Of a stretch of 64,000 nucleotides of DNA, positions 11,338 to 21,539 are shown piece by piece. This DNA comes from Ecdyonurus torrentis (taxonomy: Eukaryota > Arthropoda > Insecta > Ephemeroptera > Heptageniidae): assembly GCA_949318235.1 (NCBI GenBank), contig OX439127.1, positions 6,503,034 to 6,567,033 on the forward strand, written 5' to 3'. The notes under the pieces were generated by a model. That model saw nothing but the letters and a program-made list of their open reading frames with translations. It was not told where the DNA came from and did not search any database. Every line of letters begins with the position of its first letter. Positions within the stretch are counted from its first letter, which is position 1. The position numbers and the translations under genes are program-made.

Positions 11338-12504
11338 TATTGCTCCCTAACAAAGGGAGTTCTAATAGGTATCATTATTATGAGAAACTCCAATATACGT
11401 ATTTAAATTAGTATTATTATTATTTAAAAATTAAAAAAAAATACGTTATATAGTAAATTGCCAAGATTGTTTAAGATAAGCAAGTTAAAAAGCAAAAAGA
11501 TCAAATTAACATCAAAGCTAAGTAAAGATTTACGTTTAAATCCTGTCTTGATGCTTTGGCGAGTGTTAAAGGAAAAGTCCAGTTAATTTCCCCCTTGGTG
11601 GTATGAAAAGCTCCAGCCTCTCACTCAGCACTTGACACCCTTGCTTGACTAACAGTAACACACAGGGATGTCACACCCTCTCGTTTTTCCCTATCTCAGT
11701 TAGCAAATTTCATTATTTAGTAAAAAAAAAAAAAAAAAAATGCGCATGCAGCGTTTATTACATTATTATTATATTTTCAATGTTATTCATGTCATTTTTT
11801 TATTATTTTAAATTATTAGTGTTATTTTTTTTTATTATGCTAGACTCACAAAATGATATACTGTACAAAAATTATTATCATGTGTGCTTCTTTGTGGATA
11901 AAAAGTAAAGTAAATATTGAAAGAAAATATACAGAACTATAATGGCATTGTTTTACTATGTGTTCGTTTAGTTTGTAAATCAATTTTAAAATATATCACT
12001 AAGATTTTTAACTAGTTATGTTTCTGCATACAACTCTCATCGTCAGTGTTATAATACAATAGAACTTGCATGTCTATAACTTTTATTTCAACTTTAGAAA
12101 TAAATTCCAGCATATTACGAAACTGTATTATTTTCATGTTTCATTATAATATTTCATACACTACAACACATCATTTGCAAAGTTAATTATCACAAGAAAT
12201 TTATAAAACTTATCTTTAAATGAGTTTGCATTGCATATTCCGTATCGTAGAATATGTATAATAATAATAATTTTATTTAAATTAAGAGACATACACGGCT
12301 ATTTCAGCCATACTACATGTGCTTGACCAGAAAATTACAACATAATTACATAATAATATTTAGAGCACAAAACAAACACCAAAAATACTTCATGAGGAAT
12401 TGCTACATTTAACAGATTAATTTATTGTTACCGTAATGATATTTATATTTAGAAATACTTTACATATAAACTTTTATAATTAATTTACCATTTATTTATT
12501 TAAT

Positions 12505-12505
<1 letters not shown>
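11338..12505. other. AT-rich interval, no gene seen
   Basis: Includes a less AT-rich patch at 11560-11700 (CTCTCACTCAGCACTTGACAC), a poly-A run at 11722-11739, and a patch at 12285-12335 (AGAGACATACACGGCTATTT) that could be an old repeat fragment. No supported gene. Confidence 0.45.

Positions 12506-12509
<4 letters not shown>

Positions 12510-12555
<46 letters not shown>
12510..12555. repeat. (TA)n microsatellite
   Basis: An uninterrupted TA run. Confidence 0.9.
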
Positions 12556-12558
<3 letters not shown>

Positions 12559-12652
12559 CAATAGTATATAATAAAGTATGTATTTTATAATGCACTGTGT
12601 AGGTTTTTGAAATTATAAAATGCAAATTATTTACCTTATTTTAATGCAGCAA

Positions 12653-12656
<4 letters not shown>

Positions 12657-12703
<47 letters not shown>
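12657..12703. repeat. (CT)n microsatellite
   Basis: A perfect CT run ending in CTATCTATCT. Confidence 0.9.
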
Positions 12704-12711
<8 letters not shown>

Positions 12712-12712
<1 letters not shown>

Positions 12713-13466
12713 AGTAAAATTAGTATAAATATAATATATTATTTTAATGACATGTTACTATTTTGAAATGTGCATTATATCAATTTTTTTTTCTTTTTAA
12801 TTTTAGTAATTATCAATTGCAATAACTTTCTTTACTGTGTTGAAACTAGATGTTGTTTTCGTATTAAGTCCGCACATAAAAATAGAACAAAAAGTTTTAA
12901 AACCTTATAATTAATTAACATAATAAAAATTATCCATTTTTCTATTCAATATTAATTACAGTGTATATTAACTTTTATCTTTTTACTCTACTATTTCATA
13001 AAAGTTTTCTAATTAAATTGGTTTATTGTTTGACAAGGGGAAAGACTACAAGAAAAGTCAATTTAAATACAAGAAATAAAAGTTATAAAAATGGTCATTT
13101 TAGTATGTATATTCTAGAAGATAGATAGAGAGAGAGAGAATATTTCTGAAAACATATTTTTGTTGGCATAATAAAGAACTTAAAGAAGTTTATAATAAAT
13201 GCATAAAAGAAAACATGTTTAACCCTTTTTATATTTAGGACTTTCACGATAACATCCCTTATTTTAGATGATAACAGAAATGGGAGACTATATAATAATT
13301 TGATTAAACGTTATACATTCGTATTATCTATAATAATTCAGTAATACAATGATAATGATATAATGATAATGCATTGATTATGGAGGGTGGTTACACAATT
13401 TATGTTATATAATACAAAAGGTGCTAAAATAATTGTACATTACAGAGTTAAGAATCATGAATACTC
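12712..13466. other. AT-rich interval, no gene seen
   Basis: No frame, RNA or element ends recognised. Confidence 0.5.
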
Positions 13467-13775
13467 TATAGGGTGTGTGCGCATGACGTCATTATAAGTG
13501 CTTTTCGATGCTCTTCTTGAGCAATGATTAACATTGCTCAGCATAGGACAAACCTAGTTTTTGGCTATTTTCTTTAGAAAATTAGCTATTTTTTTGATAT
13601 TATTATTTTTCTTGCATACTTGAGATACTAATTCAACCTGTTAACAGCATCAATGCTCTCAAAAATATTGTGAAGTATTTTTAAACTGGCAAAATGTGCC
13701 ATCTTCCTATACCGGCTAATGTTATTAAGTACTCACTTATGACGTCGACTTTAACATGAATGAAACCATCCTATA
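13467..13775 (+). mobile_element. MITE family B copy
   Basis: Starts TATAGGGTGTGTGCGCATGA and ends AATGAAACCATCCTATA. Subterminal TGACGTC sites lie near both ends. Internal landmarks include TGCTCAGCATAGGACAAAC, TAACAGCATCAATGCTCTC and TAAACTGGCAAAATGTG. There is no transposase frame. Confidence 0.9.
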
Positions 13776-14000
13776 CAGTTTCAAAAACTTATTAAAACTA
13801 ATAATATCACAAAATAGTGATAAAAGGAAGAGAGACAACAAAAGGTAAAAAGCCTTAACGAACCAATTATTGAACAAAAAATATGAAGAAGAAAATTAGG
13901 ACAGTTAGAGAGAAGAAAAACAAAAACATTTGTCATTGTCATAATATAATAAAAATAACACTTTTTATCATACAGTAAGTTACACTGTACAAGCTAAAGT
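13776..14000. other. AT-rich spacer between two MITE B copies
   Basis: A-rich sequence with no recognisable features. Confidence 0.5.
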
Positions 14001-14318
14001 TATAGGGTGTGTACGCATGACGTCATTCTGAGTGCTTTTTGATGCTCTTCTTGATGCTTCTTCTCAGCATATAGGACAAACGTAGTTTTTGGCTATTTTC
14101 TTTGCAAAATTAGCTATTTTTTTGTCATTATTATTTTTCTTGCATACTTGAGGTACTAGTTCATCCTGTTAACAGCATCAATACTCTCAAAAAAAAAATT
14201 TGCGAAGTATTTTTAAACTGGCAAAATGTGCCATTTTCCTATACTGGCCCATGTTATTTAGTACTCACTTATGACTTCGATTTTAACCAGACTTTAACAT
14301 GAATGAAACCACCCTATA
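14001..14318 (+). mobile_element. MITE family B copy
   Basis: Same orientation as the copy 225 bp upstream. Starts TATAGGGTGTGTACGCATGA and ends GAATGAAACCACCCTATA, giving the clearest view of the two TATAGGGTG ends. It contains the same GCATATAGGACAAACG, CAATACTCTC and AACTGGCAAAATGTG segments. Confidence 0.9.
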
Positions 14319-14740
14319 TATAAAAATAAATAAACTTTAACATAAGCTTATTATTTTTAATTATACTTTTTTTTTTAACGAATGAGACCCCACGCACGCC
14401 GCATTCAGTAACACATACATTACATAAGTTCAACATTATTTGCTATTTATTATGTACATATATGAAGCTATATGCATGATCACATGCACATTTCTACATT
14501 TACATTGCCCTGGTCCGTCTTTTTTTTTTTATTTTTTTTTTAATAAATATGAATACTTTTATATTCATATTTTATAAATACATATTCATGTGTAAGATTT
14601 TTGTTTTGTCTGTCAATTTCTTTATTGATTTTATAATACAGTATCTTATTAAGATATAATTTTATTTATGTTGAAAGATGTTAAGTGACGTATTAAATGA
14701 TGTGTCAGTAAATATATTTAATAATCTTGCAATAATCTTG
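14319..14740. other. AT-rich spacer
   Basis: Poly-T tracts and a few mixed bases (GACCCCACGCACGCCGC at 14386-14402). No gene. Confidence 0.5.
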
Positions 14741-14987
14741 CATAGGAAAATAACTATACTTTTGCCAGTTTAAAAATATTAAACAATATTTTTGAGAGCA
14801 TTGATGCTTTTCATAAGATATATTAGAATCTGAAATATGTGAGAAAATAAAAAATAACAAAATATTGACGAATTTTCCAAATAAAAGTGCAAAAACTGAA
14901 GTTTGTCCTATGCTGAGCAATGTTGTTCGGTCATCAAGTAAGTCATGGCTGCGCATTCATTATGACGTCATGCGGATGTACACTGTA
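14741..14987 (-). mobile_element. MITE family B copy, end-degraded
   Basis: Minus-strand landmarks: ATGACGTCATAATG, CATAGGACAAACTTC, CATCAATGCTCTCAAAAATA and AACTGGCAAAAGTAT. The far terminus is truncated or degraded, so only one subterminal TGACGTC site remains. Confidence 0.8.
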
Positions 14988-15251
14988 AACTATTTGTATC
15001 GCTTTTTATTGCTGAGGCTGTGCTGTAGAAATTTTGACTTTAAGTAAATTTAGGGCACAAAGAAATGAATGTTTTCTCTAAAATTTAGCCTTTCATGCAA
15101 ACGCTGCATCAGACAATTTTTCTTCACTTCATGCTTTATCAATTAATTATAAGTGGGAAATATATTGATTTTATTTGTTTTGTTTTGTTATTATCTTTTT
15201 TCCTACACTAGAAACTTAAATAGTTCAAATTGTTCAGTTACATAGATGTTA
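14988..15251. other. AT-rich spacer
   Basis: Nothing recognised. Confidence 0.5.
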
Positions 15252-15259
15252 CTCTTCAG

Positions 15260-16163
15260 CAGGGGCGGATCCAGGAATTTTGTTTGGGGGGGGGGGGGAA
15301 GCGATCCCCCAGGAAAGTAAGCATGAAGGACCGGGGGGGGGGGGGGGGAGGGGTAGCGCGCCGCAGGGGATTTTTTTTTGGCCACGCCCCTTTTTGGAAA
15401 AATTGCAAAATTAGTATGCCTTTGAAAAAATATTCTTGAATTGCAAAATTTTTGATTTGGTAGTTTTTTCCTTTTTTTCCCCCTATATTTTTTATGTAAG
15501 CAAAAAAAGAAGTAAAAGTAAGACAAAATGATTTCTGGAATATTTTCTATGTTGATCTCTTCAAAATTCTTCTTTTCTTTTATTTTTATTCTCCTTACAA
15601 TCAAATATGCAATAAGTTATTAATGTTATTTCATTGCAAATAAAAAAAAAACAAAAAATCTTGAAAACAAAAAATCTTGAAAAAAAAGGGCAAAATTTAA
15701 AAAATAAACTATTAATATTGTGTATAATTAAATTTTTTTTTTTTTTTGGTATCCCAATTAACTAAAAAATTTTTTGCATTCTTTAAAACTATTATGATAT
15801 TGTAAAACATAACTTATATTTGGATGGAAAAATATTTTGAGATTAAAATTATAAAATTTACACTAAAGTTTTTTTTTTTTTTAGTTCTTATCGCGAGCAA
15901 AATATTTCGTGGATGTCCAAGTATTAACAGAACTTTATATATTACCCTGATGACACGACAACTAAGGGGATGTTAAAAATTATTTTTTGTTATATAGTCA
16001 GGATTCAAACGCTTATTCAGAAATAAAAGTTGCGCCGAAGGCGCAAAAAAAAAATTTATTGGACTAAATTTTTTTCAATTTTTACTCATTTTTTCCACCT
16101 ACGTGGGCCATTTGGGGGGGGGGGGGGCGGTCGCCCCCACCGCCCCCCCTGGATCCGCCCCTG
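15260..16163. mobile_element. hAT-like non-autonomous transposon with exact 8-bp TSD
   Basis: Ends are CAGGGGCGGATCCAGG on the left and CCTGGATCCGCCCCTG on the right, a perfect 16-bp inverted repeat. Identical octamers CTCTTCAG flank the element (15252-15259 and 16164-16171). An 8-bp duplication with CAG-starting ends is the hAT superfamily signature. Both subterminal regions are G- or C-rich (long G runs at 15287-15298 and 15334-15349). The interior is AT-rich with no transposase frame; the 133-codon minus-strand frame at 15203-15604 is low complexity. The intact duplication suggests a fairly recent insertion. Confidence 0.92.
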
Positions 16164-16773
16164 CTCTTCAGTACAAACCAATAACTGAATTTCAAAAGTT
16201 TGAACCGCGACCATAACTTGTTAGTATGAATGTTATTTCTCACGGGGGAACAGTTAGTTCTTCACATCCAAAAATCCTTTGTACTGTATGTACATATCTA
16301 ATAAATTTATTCATAAAAATTTCCAAGTAGCCTAACGATGAAAAAAATTAATAAATTTTACTCGTTATAAAAATAAAGGTGTAAGGTTCAAGAGCGTAGC
16401 CAGGATTTTCACTGGACGGAGGGGGTGGGTACAGCAAAAACTGAGAAGAATATAGGTACATACTTAGTAAAGTTTAGAATGTGCTTAAGCTACGCCCTTC
16501 TTCTGGGAGCGTGGGGTACATTTCCGTCCCTTTTTTTGGTGATAAGAATAGAAAACTTTCAGCAATTTTTTTTTTAATAGGTCAAACTTAAACTATTATT
16601 ACAGAGTCGAAGTCTTTAAAAATGATAAAAAGTTATTAGGAATGTATTTATTACAATTAATTATATTAAAAAGAGTTTTTAAAGAGTAGATAACTGTTGC
16701 TACTGTCTCCTGTGTGCTCTACATAAATAAAACAAATTAAATAATTTAAGATGCAATTATTTTAAATACATAA
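16164..16773. other. AT-rich interval with a short transposon-like remnant
   Basis: At 16389-16515, AGAGCGTAGCCAGGATTTTC and AGCTACGCCCTTCTTCTGGG look like the paired ends of a decayed inverted-repeat element of the GGGCGTAGC type. The remainder is featureless. Confidence 0.4.
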
Positions 16774-16982
16774 AGCCATAGACCAGTAAAAACAACATGT
16801 GCTTTTGAATGAATAAACACGCAATGGTAATAATTTTTTACCAGAATGTTAATTTAGCCTTACGCGAGAGCTGGAAAATACTGTAAAGTATGCCATTTGC
16901 GTAACTATTCATGTTTTTGACGTCAGAAACATCCATAAATTATTAAAAAAAAATGTGCGGGTTGCATAAATTGAAATTTTCT
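16774..16982 (+). mobile_element. MITE family A, left part, split by a LINE
   Basis: Begins AGCCATAGACC and runs through the GACGTCAGAAACAT and TGTGCGGGTTGCATAAA landmarks to ATTTTCT, where the LINE fragment starts. The right part resumes at 18028 with TCACTGCTACGGAGCTACA. Other copies read continuously across this point, so the LINE is the later arrival. Confidence 0.9.
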
Positions 16983-18027
16983 TATTGGAGTTCTTTTGTT
17001 TACAATTTTTATGCTTGATTTGCCTAAATGTGTAACATCAAATGTATCTCAGTATGCTGATGATACGTCTCTATATCGAAATATCTGTGATGAAAATGAT
17101 GTATTCTTACTTCAGGAGGATTTAAATAATATTCATATGTGGTGTGTGGTCAATGAAATGAATTTAAATGCAGCCAAGAGTAATCATATGTCTATAACTA
17201 AATCATTGAATCCAATAATTTATAAATATAAAATCAATAATGTACCTGTTCCCACTGTTAGTGAATTTAAATGTTTAGGCTTAAATATTTCTAATGATCT
17301 CAAATGGAATAAACACACCAATATTGTTACTGCCAAATGTTTTAAATTGCTAGGTATGTTAAGACGGTCCTTAACTGGGTCTCGACGTGGAGCTCTACGA
17401 ACGGCTTATCTTTCTCTTGTGCGCCCCGTTTTATTGTATGCCACTCCTGCATGGCATCCAACATCGGTGCAAAATTTACAAAACGTAGAACGCGTTCAAA
17501 ATAGAGCTACACGTCTGATTCTTGGTAGAGATGAGAATTACTATAAGAGTGGTGTTAAATTTAGACATGAGAGTGATGTGCGTAATGTTATGTGCAAAAT
17601 TCCATGCATTAATAGTTACCTATATAGGCAGGATGTTGTGTATTTGCACAAATGTATACTCGGTGTGGTCGATTTGCCTGTATTTTCAGCTAACAGGGTA
17701 GCTATTAGATCTAAATCTACCAGACTGCGGAATAGTGACTCTACTGAGTATATGGTGCCTAGAATCAACGCAAACTATTATAATGATTCCTTTTTTCCTA
17801 GAAGCGTTGGCCTATATAATAAGTTAGATTGTGCTGTTAAAGAGATGGCTGCGTCTGTGTTTTTAAAACATGTATAATCTACTTTATGTTTACTAATGGA
17901 TAATTAACTCGATGGGCTTTGCCTTTTTAATTAACCTTTTGAGCAAATGCATCATTGTGACTTTGACTGTTATGTCTGTGTAATTTACTTGCTCAATAAA
18001 TCTATATTATTATTATTATTATTATTA
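16983..18027 (+). mobile_element. 5'-truncated non-LTR retrotransposon (LINE)
   Basis: About 1.05 kb: the C-terminal reverse transcriptase frame (16984-17877), a ~115-bp 3' UTR with an AATAAA at 17996, and a 3' terminus made of TTA trinucleotides rather than poly-A. 5' truncation and a short microsatellite tail are typical of CR1/L2/Jockey-type LINEs. It is inserted in a family A MITE with loss of about two bases of the target and no obvious duplication. Confidence 0.92.
16984..17877 (+). CDS. LINE reverse transcriptase, C-terminal part
   Basis: The open frame enters the element already inside the reverse transcriptase domain. The first residues (GVLLFTIF) correspond to the G-P-L-L-F block just before the catalytic motif. 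QYADDT follows about 25 residues later and supplies the two metal-binding aspartates of the YxDD motif. The thumb region and the C-terminal module follow, with the typical LINE segment YLSLVRP..LLYATPAWHP and ERVQNRATRLILG. The frame ends with a stop at 17877 and shows no internal stops. The N-terminal endonuclease, the fingers and the rest of the palm are missing through 5' truncation, so it cannot be active by itself. No authentic start exists in this copy; the first ATG in frame is at 17011. The style fits CR1/L2/Jockey-like clades, but a phylogeny would be needed to choose. The absence of stops or frameshifts suggests recent insertion. Confidence 0.92.
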   Translation: MGVLLFTIFMLDLPKCVTSNVSQYADDTSLYRNICDENDVFLLQEDLNNIHMWCVVNEMNLNAAKSNHMSITKSLNPIIYKYKINNVPVPTVSEFKCLGLNISNDLKWNKHTNIVTAKCFKLLGMLRRSLTGSRRGALRTAYLSLVRPVLLYATPAWHPTSVQNLQNVERVQNRATRLILGRDENYYKSGVKFRHESDVRNVMCKIPCINSYLYRQDVVYLHKCILGVVDLPVFSANRVAIRSKSTRLRNSDSTEYMVPRINANYYNDSFFPRSVGLYNKLDCAVKEMAASVFLKHV

Positions 18028-18130
18028 TCACTGCTACGGAGCTACAGTTTGGTTTTGAGAAAAACCAAAGTTATTTATGTAAGTCTCATCAAGTGTTTTG
18101 TATGCTTATGTTTTCTTCTCTTCTATTCCT
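18028..18130 (+). mobile_element. MITE family A, right part
   Basis: Continues the element interrupted at 16982: TCACTGCTACGGAGCTACAG, GTTATTTATGTAAGTCTCAT, ending TTCTATTCCT next to a mutated TTAA (TTGA). Confidence 0.88.
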
Positions 18131-18638
18131 TGAAATATGTTGCTACTTAAGAACTGAAAACAAAGTTGTGAAACATAAATGAAATGATTTGCAATATCAT
18201 TATTATACAATGCAATAAAATACTTATAATAATAACTTGTTATTACTAATAGAATGGGCTACTATAAAGTTTTTATTTTTAACCGAGCACATTTTTTTTT
18301 ATATTTTGTTATTCTACTTTAATATAAAATTTAATACTTAAAACCAATATTTTACCCACTGTTTAATAAATAATGTATATTTAAAAAGCCTCTAAAAGTT
18401 TTGAATATATTCCAATGTCCAATTATTATACTTACATATTATTTAGTTACACTATCAACCGTGATGCGTGAGATAAATGAAATGGCATAGTTTTAATTTC
18501 AACAATATTTTGTAGATTTTTTGCAATCACAGCACAGATAAAAGATATTACATAATTAATGATGCATTTGATCAACATTATTTGTGTAAAGTTTCTATAC
18601 AACAATATCCATAACTCATATTCTTGTTTTTCTTACAG
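18131..18638. other. AT-rich interval, no gene seen
   Basis: Nothing recognised apart from a pyrimidine-rich TTCTTGTTTTTCTTACAG at its right edge. Confidence 0.5.
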
Positions 18639-18779
18639 TGGGAATTTTCTACAACCCCGCAGCTTTCAAGCATAGTTGGTTACATCTGACATGATATTTT
18701 GGCGATTCTACCCTCTTATGTACACCTACTCACACCAAGGACCTGATTACAACAAGTACATCGTGAACTGTCCAAGGCG
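18639..18779 (+). other. Exon-like island with short ORF and splice-like borders
   Basis: TTCTTGTTTTTCTTACAG immediately upstream is a good acceptor match, and GCG|GTGAGA at 18779/18780 is a donor match. The start TGGGAATTTTCTACAACCCCGCAGC resembles the start of the island at 6686. Inside, ATG at 18691 opens a 30-codon frame of mixed, non-repetitive amino acids, stopping at 18781-18783 just past the putative donor. If spliced, the frame would continue into another exon that I cannot locate. Composition is clearly less AT-rich than the neighbours, and the mixed composition continues to about 18870. It could be a genuine small exon, a captured exon, or chance. Confidence 0.3.
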
Positions 18780-19028
18780 GTGAGAACCATCTCGTCACAG
18801 TGACCTCTATTGACCTTGCGTCCTTATCTTTACTACAAGAAAGTTAAGTGACCATCAATTATTTTTTTGATTAACCAGTTTCGAAATTTAAACGATGTTC
18901 CACATCTCTACATTATATCTCTGGCCAAAACAAGATCACAGATTGTTCACATCTTTTTCTCAAGCACATTTTCCCCCCCAGATAGTCACCTAAAATTTTA
19001 CACATGATCAATCAAAATCGAAGTATTT

Positions 19029-19417
19029 TTTAAAGTGATACACAACCCTTAAAATAAGTATTTTTTGTTCTTTCCTAAAACAATTCAATAGTAATCAGTC
19101 GTTTATTTGTCTTTTCTAGTCCGCGGGATTAGCGAGCCCCGCGAGGGTAACGATATAGAGTACACGCCCCTCTACTATGAGTGTAAAAATTTTGTACCCC
19201 CTGCTGTACCTGGTAAGCTTACCTAAGAAGATGTACAGATGTTTTACTCGCACAGTAAAGGAAATCTCTGACGTCAGAGATTTCCTCTTTACCCTCGCGG
19301 GGCTTGCTTATTCGCTTATTCCGCGGGCTGGAAAAGTCAAATAAACGACTAATTTCTATTGAATTACTTTAGAATAGAACAAAAATACTTATTTTTAGGG
19401 GTGTGTATCACTTTAAA
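19029..19417. mobile_element. Foldback/MITE element with long inverted arms
   Basis: Flanked by TTTAAA on both sides. Ends are GTGATACACAACCCTTA and the complement of TAGGGGTGTGTATCAC. The arms stay inverted for about 110 bp, through TTCAATAGTAATCAGTCGTT and CTAGTCCGCGG versus their partners. The unique centre carries CTCTGACGTCAGAG, a perfect palindrome containing the TGACGTCA (CRE-like) site. TTAA within the flank suggests a TTAA-type target. Confidence 0.8.
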
Positions 19418-20342
19418 CATAAAATTCTGATTGGACACATTTGTGCGACAAGGCCCCCACACACATGGGGGGAATGGGGGAAGCGCAGCTCTCTTGGTGC
19501 CCGCCCGATTTTTTGCCCGAAATTTTTGGCAGTCACGTGTTCAAATATACTCTATTTTTTACAGTAAAATTAATAACTTCTTAAAAAATATAGATTTAAT
19601 TTCATTTTTCATGAACATTTTTTACAATTTTAAACATCTTAGACATCTGAAGTAAAGTTAATATTAATTGCATTTTTTCTAATTCAATTTATTTTTAACA
19701 TTGTTTTTCAAAAACTCGATTTCAGAGTCTTTCTCAGCAATTATCATAGTTTCAATAAGATTGGTGGGGGGGGGATTAAGCTATGATGTTTTCAATTGAT
19801 TTGAGCAATTGTTTTCATATTTTTTGCAGCATTGCAAGTATTTTTTTGGTTGTTTAGGAGACGATAAAAATTGCCAGTAAGTTTAAAGCTTGGAAATGAT
19901 ATCAAATTATAAGTTAATAAGAGATATATAGAGAGAAACAAGATGCTGGACAATTAGATGCTCAATATTGCATAACTGTGCGCAAACAGCAAAATTCAAT
20001 TTGTTGTATTTTATTATTTCCAAATTTTCATTTTTTTTTTTGTTATTAAAAAAATAATAATAATAATACGTACAATTCAAAGTTATAAGCTCTATCAGGA
20101 ATGTATTGTAAGTCGTAAGTCCTAATTATAAAGAATGCAATTAATAGTATATATAAACTACTTTAATTTGTCTTTTAATATTCTGTAAAAAATGTAAAAA
20201 AGCATAATGTATTTCGCATTATGCATAATCAGCTCTTCAAAACTACAATTAAAATAAATGTCATAGAAAAAATAGTTCATAAGTTCACAGTAAAACTTCA
20301 TTATCGTGAAAAATCTTAATATATCTAGTTTAATTGAGAGGC
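19418..20342. other. AT-rich interval with one GC-rich patch
   Basis: Bases 19445-19515 (AGGCCCCCACACACATGGGG, TTGGTGCCCGCCCGA) look like a fragment of a GC-rich transposon. The rest is AT-rich with a G-run at 19764. No gene supported. Confidence 0.45.
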
Positions 20343-20547
20343 TATCGGTTTAAAAAAAAATCTTTAAAAAAATTTATGGCTTGAAATACGTAAAAGTATG
20401 TCTAGTATTTCTGGTTTAAATATATCCGGAATTGGTGCAGTAATTATCTCCAAAGTCGCAACAAAAAAATGTGCTTTTCCCCATAAATGTAATGTTAAAT
20501 TAGGGGACGCTTTGCTTCCGTCGTGTTTACCCGTGCGCTAAACCGAT
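20343..20547 (+). mobile_element. MITE family D copy
   Basis: Ends TATCGGTTTA and TAAACCGATA (inverted). It shares TATGTCTAGTATTTCTGG, GGTGCAGTAATTA, TTTTCCCC and GTTTACCCGTGCGC with the copy at 6327, but has only a seven-base internal A-run. Confidence 0.78.
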
Positions 20548-21016
20548 AAACTTCAGCATTAAATTTCTTTCCCAAAATTTTTTAGAGTGCTCTGCCCGTT
20601 TATTAATTTCATTATCGTTTGTTTTTTTTTAATAAAATAAGCATTAATTTAAAGTTGAATCGAAAAATAATAAAAATGACATCCTAATTTTTCGAGACCA
20701 GGGTTTTAAGAGCTAGCAGTTATCTATATTGATATTCAATATAGCGCATTTTCAGTTTGCACTTTCAATTTCAATCAAATACACAAATCTTGATTTTAAA
20801 AATTAATATAAAAAAAAATGCACGAATTAAAATATTTTTATAACGCTAGGCTGCTACTGCTAGGCATACAATACGTGATTCATGTTGTAACTAGTAACTT
20901 TTGTGCGTGAATTATTAAACAATATAAATTATAACTCTTGCTTTGAAAAATATATAAAATTTATGCAAACTTCTTTATATGACTGTTTGCGATTTAATAA
21001 AGTATAATCTTAGTAA
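20548..21016. other. AT-rich interval, no gene seen
   Basis: No recognisable element. Similarity with the right-hand inverted arm stops at about 21017. Confidence 0.5.
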
Positions 21017-21539
21017 AATGCATGTAAAATAAACATCAAAATTAAAACACACACGAGAAATATTTAGTCACACTCTTCTTAAGTCTTTTTTTTTAAAACA
21101 TAATTGTGATTGTGATAATATATTTTACTATTCAAGTTCTTGTGCCCAATATGGAAAAGTGTTGATGTTAAATGGTAAAATATAGTATCACAATAGACCA
21201 CTTGCAATGAACGAACTATTTCAAATAAATTTAAATAAATTCTAAATATATTTTTTCTAAAAATCTTGTTCACTTACACGTTGGGACAATTTAAACATTT
21301 CATTGCAAGAACTCCATTGTGTGCATAATATCTTAAAGATATAGTAACAGTATCTGAATATTAAGAGACAAATTTGTACATTGAATTTAACATCAGAATA
21401 AGATTAGTTGTAATTTGGAGTTGGCATCCAATCAAAGTTATAACAAATTGAAAAATTTTTACATAAAAAATAATATACGCTATTGCTGCTGCATTAAACA
21501 CTGTTGATGTATTGTAAAAGCATAAGTAATTATGCATAG

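Noticed and set aside
15203..15604. 133-codon minus-strand frame
   Set aside because: Lys/Phe and Pro-rich low complexity from the G-run subterminal zone of a hAT-like element.
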